NCBI RefSeq assembly: GCF_035920345.1
Contig: NZ_CP109149.1
Coordinates: forward strand, 3,906,001 to 3,970,000
DNA length: 64,000 nucleotides
Origin: Nocardia vinacea
Lineage (GTDB): Bacteria; Actinomycetota; Actinomycetes; Mycobacteriales; Mycobacteriaceae
Direction: 5' to 3'
In this document: positions 24,237 through 32,881 of the stretch, piece after piece
Layout: each line of letters opens with the position of its first letter
Position numbering within the stretch: the stretch's first letter is position 1
Made by a program: the position numbers and the translations under genes
Notes under the pieces: generated by a model
What the model was told of the DNA's origin: nothing
The model's input: the letters and a program-made list of their open reading frames with translations, nothing else
Database searches by the model: none

Positions 24237-25586
24237 GTGAGCTCAGCCATCGAAACCCTGACACGGCTGGCCGATGCCGCCGATCGCTTCGACCACTCCG
24301 CCGCCGACCTGCGGGAAACCCAGGTCGCGGCACTCGACGAAAAACTCCGACAGCACCACGACCGGAACAAGCTGCTCGGACACCGCGCGCGGGAAGCCGG
24401 TATCACCGAGATCCGCGACCGCGCGGATATGGTGCCGCTGCTGTTCCCGCACTCGGTCTACAAGAGCTATCCGGAAAGCTTTCTGATCGAGGAGAAGTGG
24501 GATCGGCTCGGCAAGTGGCTCGGCACCGTATCGCCCTATGCCATCAGCCCGATCGACACCTCGGACATCGCCGATATCGACGACTGGATCGGGCGGCTGC
24601 AGGCCGCTGGGCACTACGTCTCCTGTTCCAGCGGAACGACCGGTAAGTCGGCCATGCTGCTCGCCTCGGAGCGGGATATGGAATGGTCGCGCAAGGATAC
24701 GGTCAATGTCTTCTCCTGGGGCTCGGGTGTGCGGCCCGCACAGGACCGGCGGATGGTCGGGATCGCCGCCACCGCGTCGGTCCCGAAGAACACCGTCATC
24801 GCCGCGGCCCAGCAGGCGGCGTTCGGTGATCCGGCCAAAGAGCGTTTCCGCCTGCCTATTCCACCGATCACCGTCGGATCGCTGACCAAAATGGTGGTGC
24901 TGCGCAAGAAGATCGCCGACGGCACCGCGCGACCGGAGGAGCTGGCCGATTTCGACCGGACCTCCCGGGAGCGGCAGGAGGCACTCGACAAAGCGATGAT
25001 CGCCGGTGCTGAGGCGCTCGTGCGATACCGCGCGGACAAGCTCTATATCTCGGGCATGTGGAATGCGCTGTACCAGGTGGCCGCGATCGTGCGGGATATG
25101 GGCTACTCCGCCGCGGACTTCCACCCCGACAACTGCCTCTATGTCGGCGGTGGGCTCAAGCGCGCCCAATTGCCGCCGGATTACCAGCAATTCGTCCACC
25201 AGACCTTCAATATCCCAGCCGACCGCGACTTCCAGAACTACTCGATGCAAGAACTCAATTCCGGAATGCCCAAGTGCCGCAAGGGCGATCGCTATCACAT
25301 ACCACCATGGGTCGTGCCGTTCATCCTCGACGAGGACGGTGCGACATCGCTGCCGCACGAATCCGGTGAAATCGAAGGCCGCGCCGCATTTTTCGATCTC
25401 TCACTGGACGGACGCTGGGGCGGGATCATCACCGGCGACAAGATCGCACTCGATATCGACCCCTGTGCCTGTGGCAACAAGGGGCCGTCGGTGCGCAATG
25501 ACATCGTCCGATACGCCGATATCAAGGGCGACGACAAGATCGGCTGCGCCGGAACCGTCGACGCGTATGTTCGGGGGCTGTCATGA
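24237..25586 (+). CDS. LuxE-like acyl-adenylating protein (acyl-protein synthetase family)
   Basis: The 449-residue protein resembles LuxE acyl-protein synthetases and the related phenylacetate-CoA-ligase fold. A phosphate-binding loop CSSGTTGKSA is at 130-139. NYSMQELNSGMPKC (about 332) corresponds to the adenylate-binding YG.TE-like region. LuxE activates a fatty acid as acyl-AMP and hands it to LuxC, which reduces it to aldehyde. The next gene, overlapping by 4 bp (ATGA), is LuxC-like, so the two should act together. The start is GTG at 24237 after GGGAAGGA. It could equally feed an acid other than a fatty acid. Confidence 0.84.
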   Translation: MSSAIETLTRLADAADRFDHSAADLRETQVAALDEKLRQHHDRNKLLGHRAREAGITEIRDRADMVPLLFPHSVYKSYPESFLIEEKWDRLGKWLGTVSPYAISPIDTSDIADIDDWIGRLQAAGHYVSCSSGTTGKSAMLLASERDMEWSRKDTVNVFSWGSGVRPAQDRRMVGIAATASVPKNTVIAAAQQAAFGDPAKERFRLPIPPITVGSLTKMVVLRKKIADGTARPEELADFDRTSRERQEALDKAMIAGAEALVRYRADKLYISGMWNALYQVAAIVRDMGYSAADFHPDNCLYVGGGLKRAQLPPDYQQFVHQTFNIPADRDFQNYSMQELNSGMPKCRKGDRYHIPPWVVPFILDEDGATSLPHESGEIEGRAAFFDLSLDGRWGGIITGDKIALDIDPCACGNKGPSVRNDIVRYADIKGDDKIGCAGTVDAYVRGLS

Positions 25587-26989
25587 CCATCGCCGACGCC
25601 GTTGCTGCCGCGCCGTTCTTCCTGCGCGGCGAATTGCTCGAGGGTGACGACGTCACGCACCGCTCGCGCGATCTGGGCGTCACCTTCGCGACACCGAGCA
25701 TCCCGATGGACCGCGCGGTGCATCCGCGCGGCGAGGTGCCGCCGCTGCTGAATGTCCCGCTCGCGGAGATCATCGATTTCCTCGTCGAGACCGGCCGTCG
25801 GCTGCGGGCCCCCGAAAACCCGTTCGTGCGCGACTGCATCGACCGGATGTCGTCCACCCATGTGCTGCCGCGCGCCGTGCTGCAGGCACAGGTCATGGGT
25901 GCGGCGGGCTATCTCGACAAGCGGCTGCTCGAGACCGTGGTCGAACAGAATTTTCCGAACCCGCGGGCGCTGGACGAGTGGATTCCCAAGCGCGACTTCA
26001 CCGGTCGCCAGAGTTTCGTGCGGGCATTCGCACCCCGGCTGATCCATGTGCTGCCCGGCAACTCCCCCGGCGTCGCGGTGAAATCCATTGCCCACGGCGC
26101 ACTGGTCAAGGCGGTCAATCTGTTCAAGATGTCCTCGAGTGATCCGTTCACCACGGTCGCGATCCTGCGGACCATGGCCGATATCGATCCCGACCACGCC
26201 ATTGTGCGGTCGATGTCCGCGCTCTACTGGCGCGGCGGCGACGATACGGTGGAGCGGGTGCTGTACCGGCCGCAGTATTTCGACAAGATCGTCGCCTGGG
26301 GTGGCGGCGACGCGATCGATAACGTGATCAAATACCTCGGGCCGGGCTTCCAACTGGTGTCCTTCGACCCGAAGACGTCGATCTCGATGGTCGGCCGGGA
26401 GGCCTTCGCCTCGGACGAGGCGCTCGACCGGGCGGCAGAACTTGCCGCCGCCGATGTGATGGTGCTCAACCAGGAGGCCTGCGTCGCAAGCCGTTTCGTC
26501 TATGTCGAGGCCGATCAGGACGATGCCGACCGCTTCTGCGCACGGCTGCACGCCCGCATCGTCGACAAGGCCGCCGGATCGGACGACGCCCGACCGCTCG
26601 ATATCGATTTGCGCGAGCAGATCGACACCCTGATGATGCTCGACGACGAGTTCCAGGTCTGGGGACGGACCGACGGCAAGGGCCTGGTGATCCGTTCCGA
26701 TGAACCCGTGGACTTCCACCCGATCAACAAGACCGCCAACGTGGTTCGCGTGGACAGCCTCGACACGGCGATGAAATACGTCAATGTGGCGACGCAGACG
26801 GTCGGCTTCTTTCCGTTCGACCGGATGGCCGACTACCGCGACCGGTTGGCCAGCGGCGGCGCACAGCGCATCGTCCGCCTCGGCGAAGCCGGACCGAGCA
26901 CGATCGGCAACCCACACGACGCCATGTACCCGCTGCACCGCTTCGTGCACTGGATGGCGCATGAGGACGGGGTCGCACCGAATTGCTAG
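25583..26989 (+). CDS. LuxC-like acyl-CoA/acyl-protein reductase
   Basis: This 468-residue protein matches the LuxC fatty-acid reductase family in length and pattern. The aldehyde-dehydrogenase-like fold has an NADPH-binding segment HVLPGNSPGVA (155-165) and the catalytic Cys is Cys300 in NQEACVASR. It should take an acyl group from the LuxE-like partner (or from CoA) onto the Cys and reduce it to an aldehyde. LuxA, LuxB and LuxD genes are absent nearby, so the aldehyde is probably a metabolic intermediate, for example for carboxylate reduction. The aldehyde could meet the aldehyde dehydrogenase at 31180 or the luciferase-like enzyme at 16057; both links are inference. Confidence 0.87.
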   Translation: MTIADAVAAAPFFLRGELLEGDDVTHRSRDLGVTFATPSIPMDRAVHPRGEVPPLLNVPLAEIIDFLVETGRRLRAPENPFVRDCIDRMSSTHVLPRAVLQAQVMGAAGYLDKRLLETVVEQNFPNPRALDEWIPKRDFTGRQSFVRAFAPRLIHVLPGNSPGVAVKSIAHGALVKAVNLFKMSSSDPFTTVAILRTMADIDPDHAIVRSMSALYWRGGDDTVERVLYRPQYFDKIVAWGGGDAIDNVIKYLGPGFQLVSFDPKTSISMVGREAFASDEALDRAAELAAADVMVLNQEACVASRFVYVEADQDDADRFCARLHARIVDKAAGSDDARPLDIDLREQIDTLMMLDDEFQVWGRTDGKGLVIRSDEPVDFHPINKTANVVRVDSLDTAMKYVNVATQTVGFFPFDRMADYRDRLASGGAQRIVRLGEAGPSTIGNPHDAMYPLHRFVHWMAHEDGVAPNC

Positions 26990-27151
26990 TGCCGTGTCCG
27001 GATTGCTTCTGCCGTATCGAGCCTTGGGCTCGGAGGGATTCCGTCGAACGCAGTCGAATGGTGGTCGCCCACACCGCATTCGACCGCCATATCACTACCC
27101 TCGGCGAGCAGCCGGAGGGATGGCGCGGCAAGCTGCTGGACGAGGCACCAG

Positions 27152-27550
27152 CTAGGACACCGGGTCGTGGTCGGTGGCGGGGAGCCGCACCGCGACGCGG
27201 ACCTGGAGCATCAGCGAGCGGGTCGGCAACACCATGGGCGCACCCAGCGCCACCGCCAGCCGCACCGCGACGGCGTGCGCGCCGACCGGCCCCCACCACC
27301 AACTCCAGCCGCAGCCGTGCGGGGCGAGAATACGGGCGGTGCTGGTGAAGTCCACGGCCTCGAGCCCGACGGCATCGACGAACAGTCCGCTCAGCGCAAT
27401 GGATCCGAAGAGCATCGACGGCGAGATCCCATCACAAACCACGTGCACGGTGCCCGCCGCGCCGACACACCGTGCGGCCCGGTCCAACACCGCACGGCGA
27501 CTCTTCGCGCTGCCCGAAACGAGGGCCACCGCCGCCGGCCTCGCCGTCAA
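27152..27550 (-). CDS. Unknown protein translationally coupled to the thiolase gene
   Basis: A 132-codon frame begins with TTG at 27550, overlapping the thiolase stop (TTGA), or with GTG at 27529. It contains AVLDRAARCVGAAGTVHVVCDG and FVDAVGLEAVDFTSTARIL, a reasonable alpha/beta composition with normal codon bias. A WWWG-containing loop (HGCGWSWWWGPVG) is unusual. I do not recognise the family; longer upstream readings in this frame are shadows of the thiolase gene. It would be the last gene of the aldehyde dehydrogenase/CoA-transferase/thiolase operon. Confidence 0.5.
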   Translation of the reverse strand: MTARPAAVALVSGSAKSRRAVLDRAARCVGAAGTVHVVCDGISPSMLFGSIALSGLFVDAVGLEAVDFTSTARILAPHGCGWSWWWGPVGAHAVAVRLAVALGAPMVLPTRSLMLQVRVAVRLPATDHDPVS

Positions 27551-28707
27551 GCGCGGGATCCTTCCAGAATCGTCACCGCCGAAACCGCGGTCGGCCCACC
27601 GAGGTTGTGCGCCAGGCCGATCCGCGCACCGTCGACCTGATTGACCGCCGTACCGCGCAACTGCTGGAACAATTCGACGCACTGGGCCACGCCGGTCGCC
27701 CCGGGCGGATGTCCCTTGGCCTTCAGGCCGCCACTCGGATTCACCGGCAGCGCGCCGCCGATCTCGGTGACTCCGCTCTCGATCAGTTTCGCGGCCCCGA
27801 ATCGCTCGGCGAAGCCGAGGTCCTCGTAGCTGATCAGTTCGATACCGGTGAAGAAATCGTGCACCTCGGCGACATCGACATCCGCGGGAGTCAGACCCGC
27901 CATCGAGAAGGCCGCCTCGGCGGCTCGCACGGTGGCAGGAAAGGTCGTCATATCCCGCTTGTGCTGGTGCATCACCGAATCCAGGCCGAGGCCGACACCG
28001 CGGATCCACACCGGGCGATCGGTGTAGCGATCGACCACATCCGCCGCGGCGAGCACCAGCGCCGCCGCACCATCGCTCTGCGGTGCGCAGTCGTAGAGCC
28101 CGAACGGTCCGGCCACGATCGGCGCCGCCAGCGCCTGTTCCAAGCTGATCTCGAAACGCAAGCGGGCCTTGGGATTACGCACACCATGCCGGTGGTTCTT
28201 CACCGCGACCATGGCCAAATGCTGTCTGGTCGCGGGCGATTCGTGCAGATATCGGGCCACGTGCAGCGCGAATCCGACGGGCGCGATCAGGCCGAGTGGG
28301 TAGTCCCAGGCCATATCGCGCGCCATCGCCTCCCATTCCCACAGCATGTCCTTCTGCGCGGTCTCGCGTAACTTGTCCGCGCCGACGACAAGGGCCACGT
28401 CGAAAGCACCGGAGGCGATGCCGAACAGGGCATTGCGCACCGCATCATTGCCTGTCGCACAGGAGTTTTCGACCCGGGTCACCGGCAGATCCGGGAGCCC
28501 GAGCGCATCGGCGACAATCCCGGCCGGGAATCCGTCGGTATTGCCCATCGCGCCGAACCAGGCCGCCTGCAGATCGGAGGTGGCCAACCCCTTGTCGATG
28601 CTGGCGGCGCATTCGGCGAACGCCATCGGCACCAGATCCTTGACGCCGAGGGCGAAATGCTCGGCGAAGGGCGTCATGCCCGCACCGACGATAGCCACTT
28701 CCCTCAC
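27547..28707 (-). CDS. Thiolase-family lipid-transfer protein (acetyl-CoA acetyltransferase-like)
   Basis: The 386-residue protein is a thiolase-fold enzyme of the SCP-x/Ltp group. The nucleophile Cys83 lies in ENSCATGND, HDFFTG is near 277, and GLKAKGHPPGATG (about 330-342) carries the active-site His. The second catalytic Cys near the C-terminus is missing: the usual CxG becomes LGGPTAV. This pattern suits beta-keto thiolysis of bulky acyl-CoAs, as for sterol side chains. It overlaps the upstream OB-fold/ketosynthase-like gene by 4 bp, and such proteins commonly form complexes with OB-fold DUF35 partners. Confidence 0.87.
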   Translation of the reverse strand: MREVAIVGAGMTPFAEHFALGVKDLVPMAFAECAASIDKGLATSDLQAAWFGAMGNTDGFPAGIVADALGLPDLPVTRVENSCATGNDAVRNALFGIASGAFDVALVVGADKLRETAQKDMLWEWEAMARDMAWDYPLGLIAPVGFALHVARYLHESPATRQHLAMVAVKNHRHGVRNPKARLRFEISLEQALAAPIVAGPFGLYDCAPQSDGAAALVLAAADVVDRYTDRPVWIRGVGLGLDSVMHQHKRDMTTFPATVRAAEAAFSMAGLTPADVDVAEVHDFFTGIELISYEDLGFAERFGAAKLIESGVTEIGGALPVNPSGGLKAKGHPPGATGVAQCVELFQQLRGTAVNQVDGARIGLAHNLGGPTAVSAVTILEGSRA

Positions 28708-29876
28708 TGCGCGACCTCCGGTTCGAATGCGTATCCATAGTCGGGCACCCCCGAGCGCACCGCGACCCGGCGCAGCACCATGCGGCCACGGTCCCCGATC
28801 GCCACGGTGCCCGGATCGGCGCCCGTCACCTTCGCCAGCGCCCGCACCCCGACACCGTCGAGTTCGATGATCACCAGGGTGTACGGACTTCTCAGCCCCG
28901 GCACCGGTATCGCGACGGTGGCCTCGGTGTACACGGTGCCGGTGCGCGGCAGCGGCACCAGGGTGTAGTCGGTGCTCAGACCGCCGTCCGAGGCGACCCG
29001 ATAGCGCGGCGGGAAGTCCAGTTCGTCACTGCCGGAGTGTTTTCCGGCCTCCCAGCGCACCTTCGCCTCGAATGCGCGCTCGTAGGCGGCCAGCGAGATC
29101 GGAATCTCGGATCCGGGCCACAGGTCGCCTTCGGGCAGCTCTCTGGCCGTCGACTCGCGCCGGTGCAGCACCGCCGTACCGGTGGCCACCGTGATACCGG
29201 ACAGGCTGGCCTGCTCCACCCCCACCAACAGACCCGTGCTGCCCCATTCGGCCATGGCCGCCAAGGCGAACAGTCCGGCGCTGGCGCCCACCGTCGGCAG
29301 CGACGGCGGGCCGCCGAGGCACAGCGCGGCCGCCTGTTTGTCGTCGACCCCGGCCACCGCCACCGGCGTATCCAGCCAGGCCGCCGCCAGCGAGGCCAAC
29401 AAGCCGCGCGTGTGCAGCAGTCGCGGATCGCCGTAATCGTGCACGGCCCCAACGGCATTACGGGTGCGCACCGGCAGGCTGCGCGCCACCCGGGCGGCGG
29501 TGCGCACCTGCAGGCCGTGATCGGAAACCAATGCCGCGGCCGCGCCCGCGGGCTCGGTATCGACCCCGATGATCAGGGTGCGCGGCCGGGCGGAACTGAG
29601 TGAGTCGAGGGTGGCGGGCGCGCCGCCGAGCCGCTCGATCACCTCCAGTTCCGGATCCAGCCCGAGCCCCGCCAGCAGGACCGCGGCATTACTGCTTCCC
29701 ACCAGCGGCAGATCGCGACTGACCACGATCACCCGTTCCACCGGACCGGCGTCGTGCAGCGCGGCACGGCCGGCCTGCACGGCCAGGGTGATCGCGTCCT
29801 CGTCGTCACCGAGCACCCGATGGCGCTGGGCGCCCCAGCATGGCAGGTAGGTACCTATCGAAGCGATGTAGGTCAT
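28704..29876 (-). CDS. Ketosynthase/HMG-CoA-synthase-fold protein fused to a C-terminal OB-fold (DUF35-like) domain
   Basis: The 390-residue product has two parts. The N-terminal about 250 residues follow the thiolase/KAS III fold (IASIGTYLPCWG at the start, GASAGLFALAAMAEWG later) but the nucleophile region reads RLGGAPATL, with no Cys. The C-terminal part (about 265-385) resembles the DUF35 OB-fold (VYTEATVAIPVPG, LVIIELDGVGVRALAKV) without the usual zinc-ribbon cysteines. It is likely a structural or acyl-CoA-binding partner for the thiolase encoded next (4-bp overlap). A non-catalytic or aldolase-like role is inference. Confidence 0.75.
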   Translation of the reverse strand: MTYIASIGTYLPCWGAQRHRVLGDDEDAITLAVQAGRAALHDAGPVERVIVVSRDLPLVGSSNAAVLLAGLGLDPELEVIERLGGAPATLDSLSSARPRTLIIGVDTEPAGAAAALVSDHGLQVRTAARVARSLPVRTRNAVGAVHDYGDPRLLHTRGLLASLAAAWLDTPVAVAGVDDKQAAALCLGGPPSLPTVGASAGLFALAAMAEWGSTGLLVGVEQASLSGITVATGTAVLHRRESTARELPEGDLWPGSEIPISLAAYERAFEAKVRWEAGKHSGSDELDFPPRYRVASDGGLSTDYTLVPLPRTGTVYTEATVAIPVPGLRSPYTLVIIELDGVGVRALAKVTGADPGTVAIGDRGRMVLRRVAVRSGVPDYGYAFEPEVAQ

Positions 29877-29891
29877 GGGTACTCCAGCGGA

Positions 29892-31103
29892 TTACGTGAT
29901 CGCACCCGCGGTTTTGAGCGCGATGATGCGGTCCCAGTCCAGGCCGAGTTCGAGCAGGACCTCGTCGGTCTGCGCGGCGAATTCCGGGCCGGGACGCAGG
30001 TCGGGAGCGGTGAGATCGAACTGCACCGGACTCGAAACCAGCTGCAGATCACCGGCTTTGCGGACATATTCGTTCGCCTGCACCTGCGGATCGTCGATCG
30101 CCTGGAGCGCGTCCTGCACCGGCGCCCACGGCCCGGACAGGGTCGCGAAACGCTCGGTCCACTCGGTGAGCGTGCGGGTGGCGAACACCTCGCGCAAGAT
30201 CTGCACCGCCGCAGCGGTATTGGTCGCGATCGCGGCGGCATCGGCGAACCGCGGATCCTCCGCGAGGTCCGGCCGGTCGATATGTTGGCAAACGTCGGCC
30301 CAGAATTTGCCGGGCTGCAACATGACCAGCGACAGATACCGACCGTCCTTGGTGGCGTACAACCCCGACAGCGGATTCGACGGCGACCCGTGCGATCCGG
30401 TCGGGAACGCGCGCAGCGGCTCCCCCATATACGCCGAGAGCGCGATGGTGTGCCCCATCGACCACAGCCCGCTGCTCAGCAGCGACACATCCACGATCGA
30501 CGGCTCGCCCGTGCGTTCGCGCTTCAGCAGCGCGGCCGCGATGCCGCCCGCCAGATTGGTTCCGGAGATGGTGTCGCCGAATGCCGGACCGGGCGGAGGG
30601 ATCAGTCCGTCGATATCGGGCGGGGTGATGGTGGCGGCGACGCTGCCGCGGCACCAGTAGGCGGTCATGTCGTAGCCGCCTTTATCGGCCTCCGCGCCGC
30701 GCGGGCCGAGACCGCTGCCGCGGGCATAGATGATCTTCGGGTTCACCGCGCGAATGTCGTCGACATCGATACCGAACTTGCTTCGGTGCTGCGGCAGGAA
30801 ACTGGTCAGGAATACGTCCGCGGTCTTGGCCAGGTCGTGGATCACCGCCCGGCCCTCCGGCACCGACATATCGACCCCGATACTGCGCTTGCCCCGATTG
30901 GCATGTTCCACATTGGGATTGGGGTCGCCCTCGACCTTGAACGTGGCGATCTGACGCAGCCCGCGCTGCGGGTCACCGGTGACCGCGTGCTCGACCTTGA
31001 TCACGTCCGCACCCCAGTCGGAAAGCACGGCGCCCGCAGACGGCACGAACCCGTACATCGCGACCTCGAGGACGCGGATCCCGTCGAGTGGCCCCCCGCT
31101 CAT
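29892..31103 (-). CDS. CaiB/BaiF-family CoA-transferase
   Basis: The 403-residue protein matches class III CoA-transferases, which move CoA between carboxylic acids through an aspartyl-CoA intermediate. Hallmarks are the start PLDGIRVLEVAMYGFVPSA (in segments, 4-22), DVIKVEHAVTGDPQR near 35, and ARGSGLGPRGAEADKGGYD near 128-146. It can activate an incoming acid with CoA from a product such as succinyl-CoA. It lies 15 bp upstream of the ketosynthase-like gene and 76 bp downstream of the aldehyde dehydrogenase gene, in an operon beginning at 32661. Confidence 0.9.
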   Translation of the reverse strand: MSGGPLDGIRVLEVAMYGFVPSAGAVLSDWGADVIKVEHAVTGDPQRGLRQIATFKVEGDPNPNVEHANRGKRSIGVDMSVPEGRAVIHDLAKTADVFLTSFLPQHRSKFGIDVDDIRAVNPKIIYARGSGLGPRGAEADKGGYDMTAYWCRGSVAATITPPDIDGLIPPPGPAFGDTISGTNLAGGIAAALLKRERTGEPSIVDVSLLSSGLWSMGHTIALSAYMGEPLRAFPTGSHGSPSNPLSGLYATKDGRYLSLVMLQPGKFWADVCQHIDRPDLAEDPRFADAAAIATNTAAAVQILREVFATRTLTEWTERFATLSGPWAPVQDALQAIDDPQVQANEYVRKAGDLQLVSSPVQFDLTAPDLRPGPEFAAQTDEVLLELGLDWDRIIALKTAGAIT

Positions 31104-31179
31104 GCCGCCACCTCGCTAGCGCTCGGCGGCGTCACGAGCGGGCGCCCGGCTGTGTTGATTGTTCGCTCGCTGCGCTCGC

Positions 31180-32661
31180 TCATCGGACCGCCGCCGCGAA
31201 GGTCTTGATCTCCAGGAATTCCGTCAACCCGTCGACTCCCATCTCCCGGCCGATGCCGGACTGCTTATAACCGCCGAAAGGTGCGTCGGCAGCGAAGTAG
31301 TTGCCGCCGTTGATGCTCATGGTGCCGGTGCGGATACGCCGCGCCACCGCCAGCGCCCGCTCCTCGTCGGCGCTGAACACGCCGCCGGACAGGCCGTAGA
31401 TCGAGTTGTTCGCGATCCGTACGGCATCGTCGTCGTCCTCGTACGGGATCACCGCGAGCACCGGCCCGAAGACCTCCTCCTGGGCGATTTCGCTGTCCGG
31501 ATCGACACCTGCCAGCAGCGTCGGCTGGTAGAAGAAGCCCGGATCGACCTTCTTGCCACCGGTTACCAGTTGGGCACCCGCCGCCACAGCGCGCTGCACC
31601 AAGCCGTCGACCTTGTCGCGCTGGCGCTCGCTGATCAATGGGCCCATATAGGTTTTCGGATCGGCGGGGTCGCCGTAGCGCACGTGCGCGAAGTTCTGCG
31701 CGACCAGCTCCACGATCGCGTCGTGGTCCTTGCGCGGCACCAGCAGCCGGGACGTCAACGCACAGCCCTGCCCGGCATGGACGACAATGCTGAACGCCGC
31801 GAACTGCGCTGCCGTCCGGTAGTCGGCGTCGTCGAGCACGATCGCGGCCGACTTCCCGCCGAGTTCCAGGAATACCCGCTTCAGCGTCACGCTCGCGGCG
31901 GCCATGATCTTGCGTCCCACCGGAGTCGAACCGGTGAAGGTGACCACGTCGACATCGGGATGTGTCGTCATCCGTTCGCCGACGGCCACATCCGAGGAGG
32001 TGAGCACATTGACCACACCGGCGGGAATATCGGTGTGGCGCGCGATGAGCTCGCCGATCGCCAGGGTGGCCAGCGGCGTATCCGGTGCACCCTTGAGCAC
32101 CACCGTGCACCCGGCCGCGAGCGCGGGCGCGAGTTTGGCCAAGGCGAGCTGATGCGGATAGTTGTAGGCCGCGATGGCCGCCACCACACCCGCGGCCTCC
32201 TTCTCGACCCAGCGCCGATGGCGCTGACCACGGACTTCGATGTCGTCGAGCTCGTCGGTGAAGGAGAACTTCCGTACCAGCTCGGCGTAATAGCGGACGA
32301 TCTCGAAGGGGATCTCGAGCTGATTACCGTGCGTGAGCTGCCTGGTCGCGCCGACCTCCGCGATCGTCAGCTCCCGCAGTTCTTCGACGTTATCGCGAAA
32401 CGCCTGGTAGAGCTGTTCGAGGCAGTGCGCGCGGAATGCGGCGTCGGTGGCCCAGGTCGTGGTGTCGAAGGCCCGCCGGGCCGCGCCGATGGCCGCGTCG
32501 GTCTCGGCGCGGCCCGCCTCCGGTGCGTACCCGTACACCTCGCCCGTCGCGGGATTGAGCGAGGCGAGCGTGCGCCCGGTCTCGATCAACTGTCCGTCGA
32601 CGAGCAGCCGCCGGGTCGGAATCTGCTCCGTCCGGGCGGCCACTTCTTCTTGCACTGACAT
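31180..32661 (-). CDS. Aldehyde dehydrogenase
   Basis: This 493-residue NAD(P)-dependent enzyme oxidises an aldehyde to the acid. The catalytic Cys300 is in HAGQGCALTSR, Glu266 in FLELGGK, and the oxyanion Asn167 in AAYNYPHQ, where the common PWN is changed to AYN. The cofactor motif is FTGSTPVG (242-249). The ATG at 32661 has GGAGGAG upstream; a longer upstream reading is not needed. It is the first gene of the operon running to 27152 and lies directly behind a tandem GAGAAT-type operator. It would supply the acid that the CoA-transferase then activates. Confidence 0.92.
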   Translation of the reverse strand: MSVQEEVAARTEQIPTRRLLVDGQLIETGRTLASLNPATGEVYGYAPEAGRAETDAAIGAARRAFDTTTWATDAAFRAHCLEQLYQAFRDNVEELRELTIAEVGATRQLTHGNQLEIPFEIVRYYAELVRKFSFTDELDDIEVRGQRHRRWVEKEAAGVVAAIAAYNYPHQLALAKLAPALAAGCTVVLKGAPDTPLATLAIGELIARHTDIPAGVVNVLTSSDVAVGERMTTHPDVDVVTFTGSTPVGRKIMAAASVTLKRVFLELGGKSAAIVLDDADYRTAAQFAAFSIVVHAGQGCALTSRLLVPRKDHDAIVELVAQNFAHVRYGDPADPKTYMGPLISERQRDKVDGLVQRAVAAGAQLVTGGKKVDPGFFYQPTLLAGVDPDSEIAQEEVFGPVLAVIPYEDDDDAVRIANNSIYGLSGGVFSADEERALAVARRIRTGTMSINGGNYFAADAPFGGYKQSGIGREMGVDGLTEFLEIKTFAAAVR

Positions 32662-32683
32662 CCGGTCTCCTCCGCTGCGCAAT

Positions 32684-32720
32684 GGAAACTTCATTCTCGT
32701 TAATGGAGAATCATACGTTC
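32684..32720. promoter_or_regulatory. Tandem GAGAAT-type operators upstream of aldehyde dehydrogenase operon
   Basis: GGAAACTTCATTCTC (32684-32698) and GAGAATCATACGTTC (32706-32720) each keep one perfect half-site (ATTCTC, GAGAAT) and a degenerate partner; centres are 22 bp apart. The inner half-sites also form ATTCTC-N7-GAGAAT. The pair is 23-59 bp upstream of the ATG at 32661. Confidence 0.6.
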
Positions 32721-32842
32721 ATCGCTTGCGCGACTGTAGCAACAATCCCGAAATAGGCAACCAATGTCGCGCGCGGATGACATCGGTGCTCGCACGTCGA
32801 TTCCCCCCATCACCCGGGAAGTCTTGCGCGTACGATCAACGC

Positions 32843-32857
32843 GAGAGTACGGTTCTC
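32843..32857. promoter_or_regulatory. GAGAAT-type operator upstream of the nine-gene P450 operon
   Basis: GAGAGTACGGTTCTC matches 10 of 12 arm positions and still forms a near-perfect inverted repeat. It lies 24 bp upstream of the GTG at 32882, the first gene of the operon that ends at 40853. Confidence 0.62.
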
Positions 32858-32881
32858 AACATCCGGAAGGGAGATTCTTGC

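Noticed and set aside
24237..26989. Bioluminescence operon
   Set aside because: Only LuxE-like and LuxC-like genes are present. No luxA, luxB or luxD follows, and the luciferase-superfamily gene at 16057 belongs to another operon and to a family used widely for other reactions.
26983..27348. Forward open frame overlapping the LuxC 3' end
   Set aside because: It lies mostly antisense to the better-supported frame at 27152-27550 and has Arg/Pro-rich shadow composition after residue 50. A decayed gene fragment around 27058-27150 cannot be excluded.
31130..31180. GC-rich repeat GCTCGCTGCGCTCGC between CoA-transferase and aldehyde dehydrogenase genes
   Set aside because: Short GAGC/GCTC repeats of this kind are common in high-GC actinobacterial intergenic DNA. 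The hairpin is small and not specific enough to call a terminator or repeat element.
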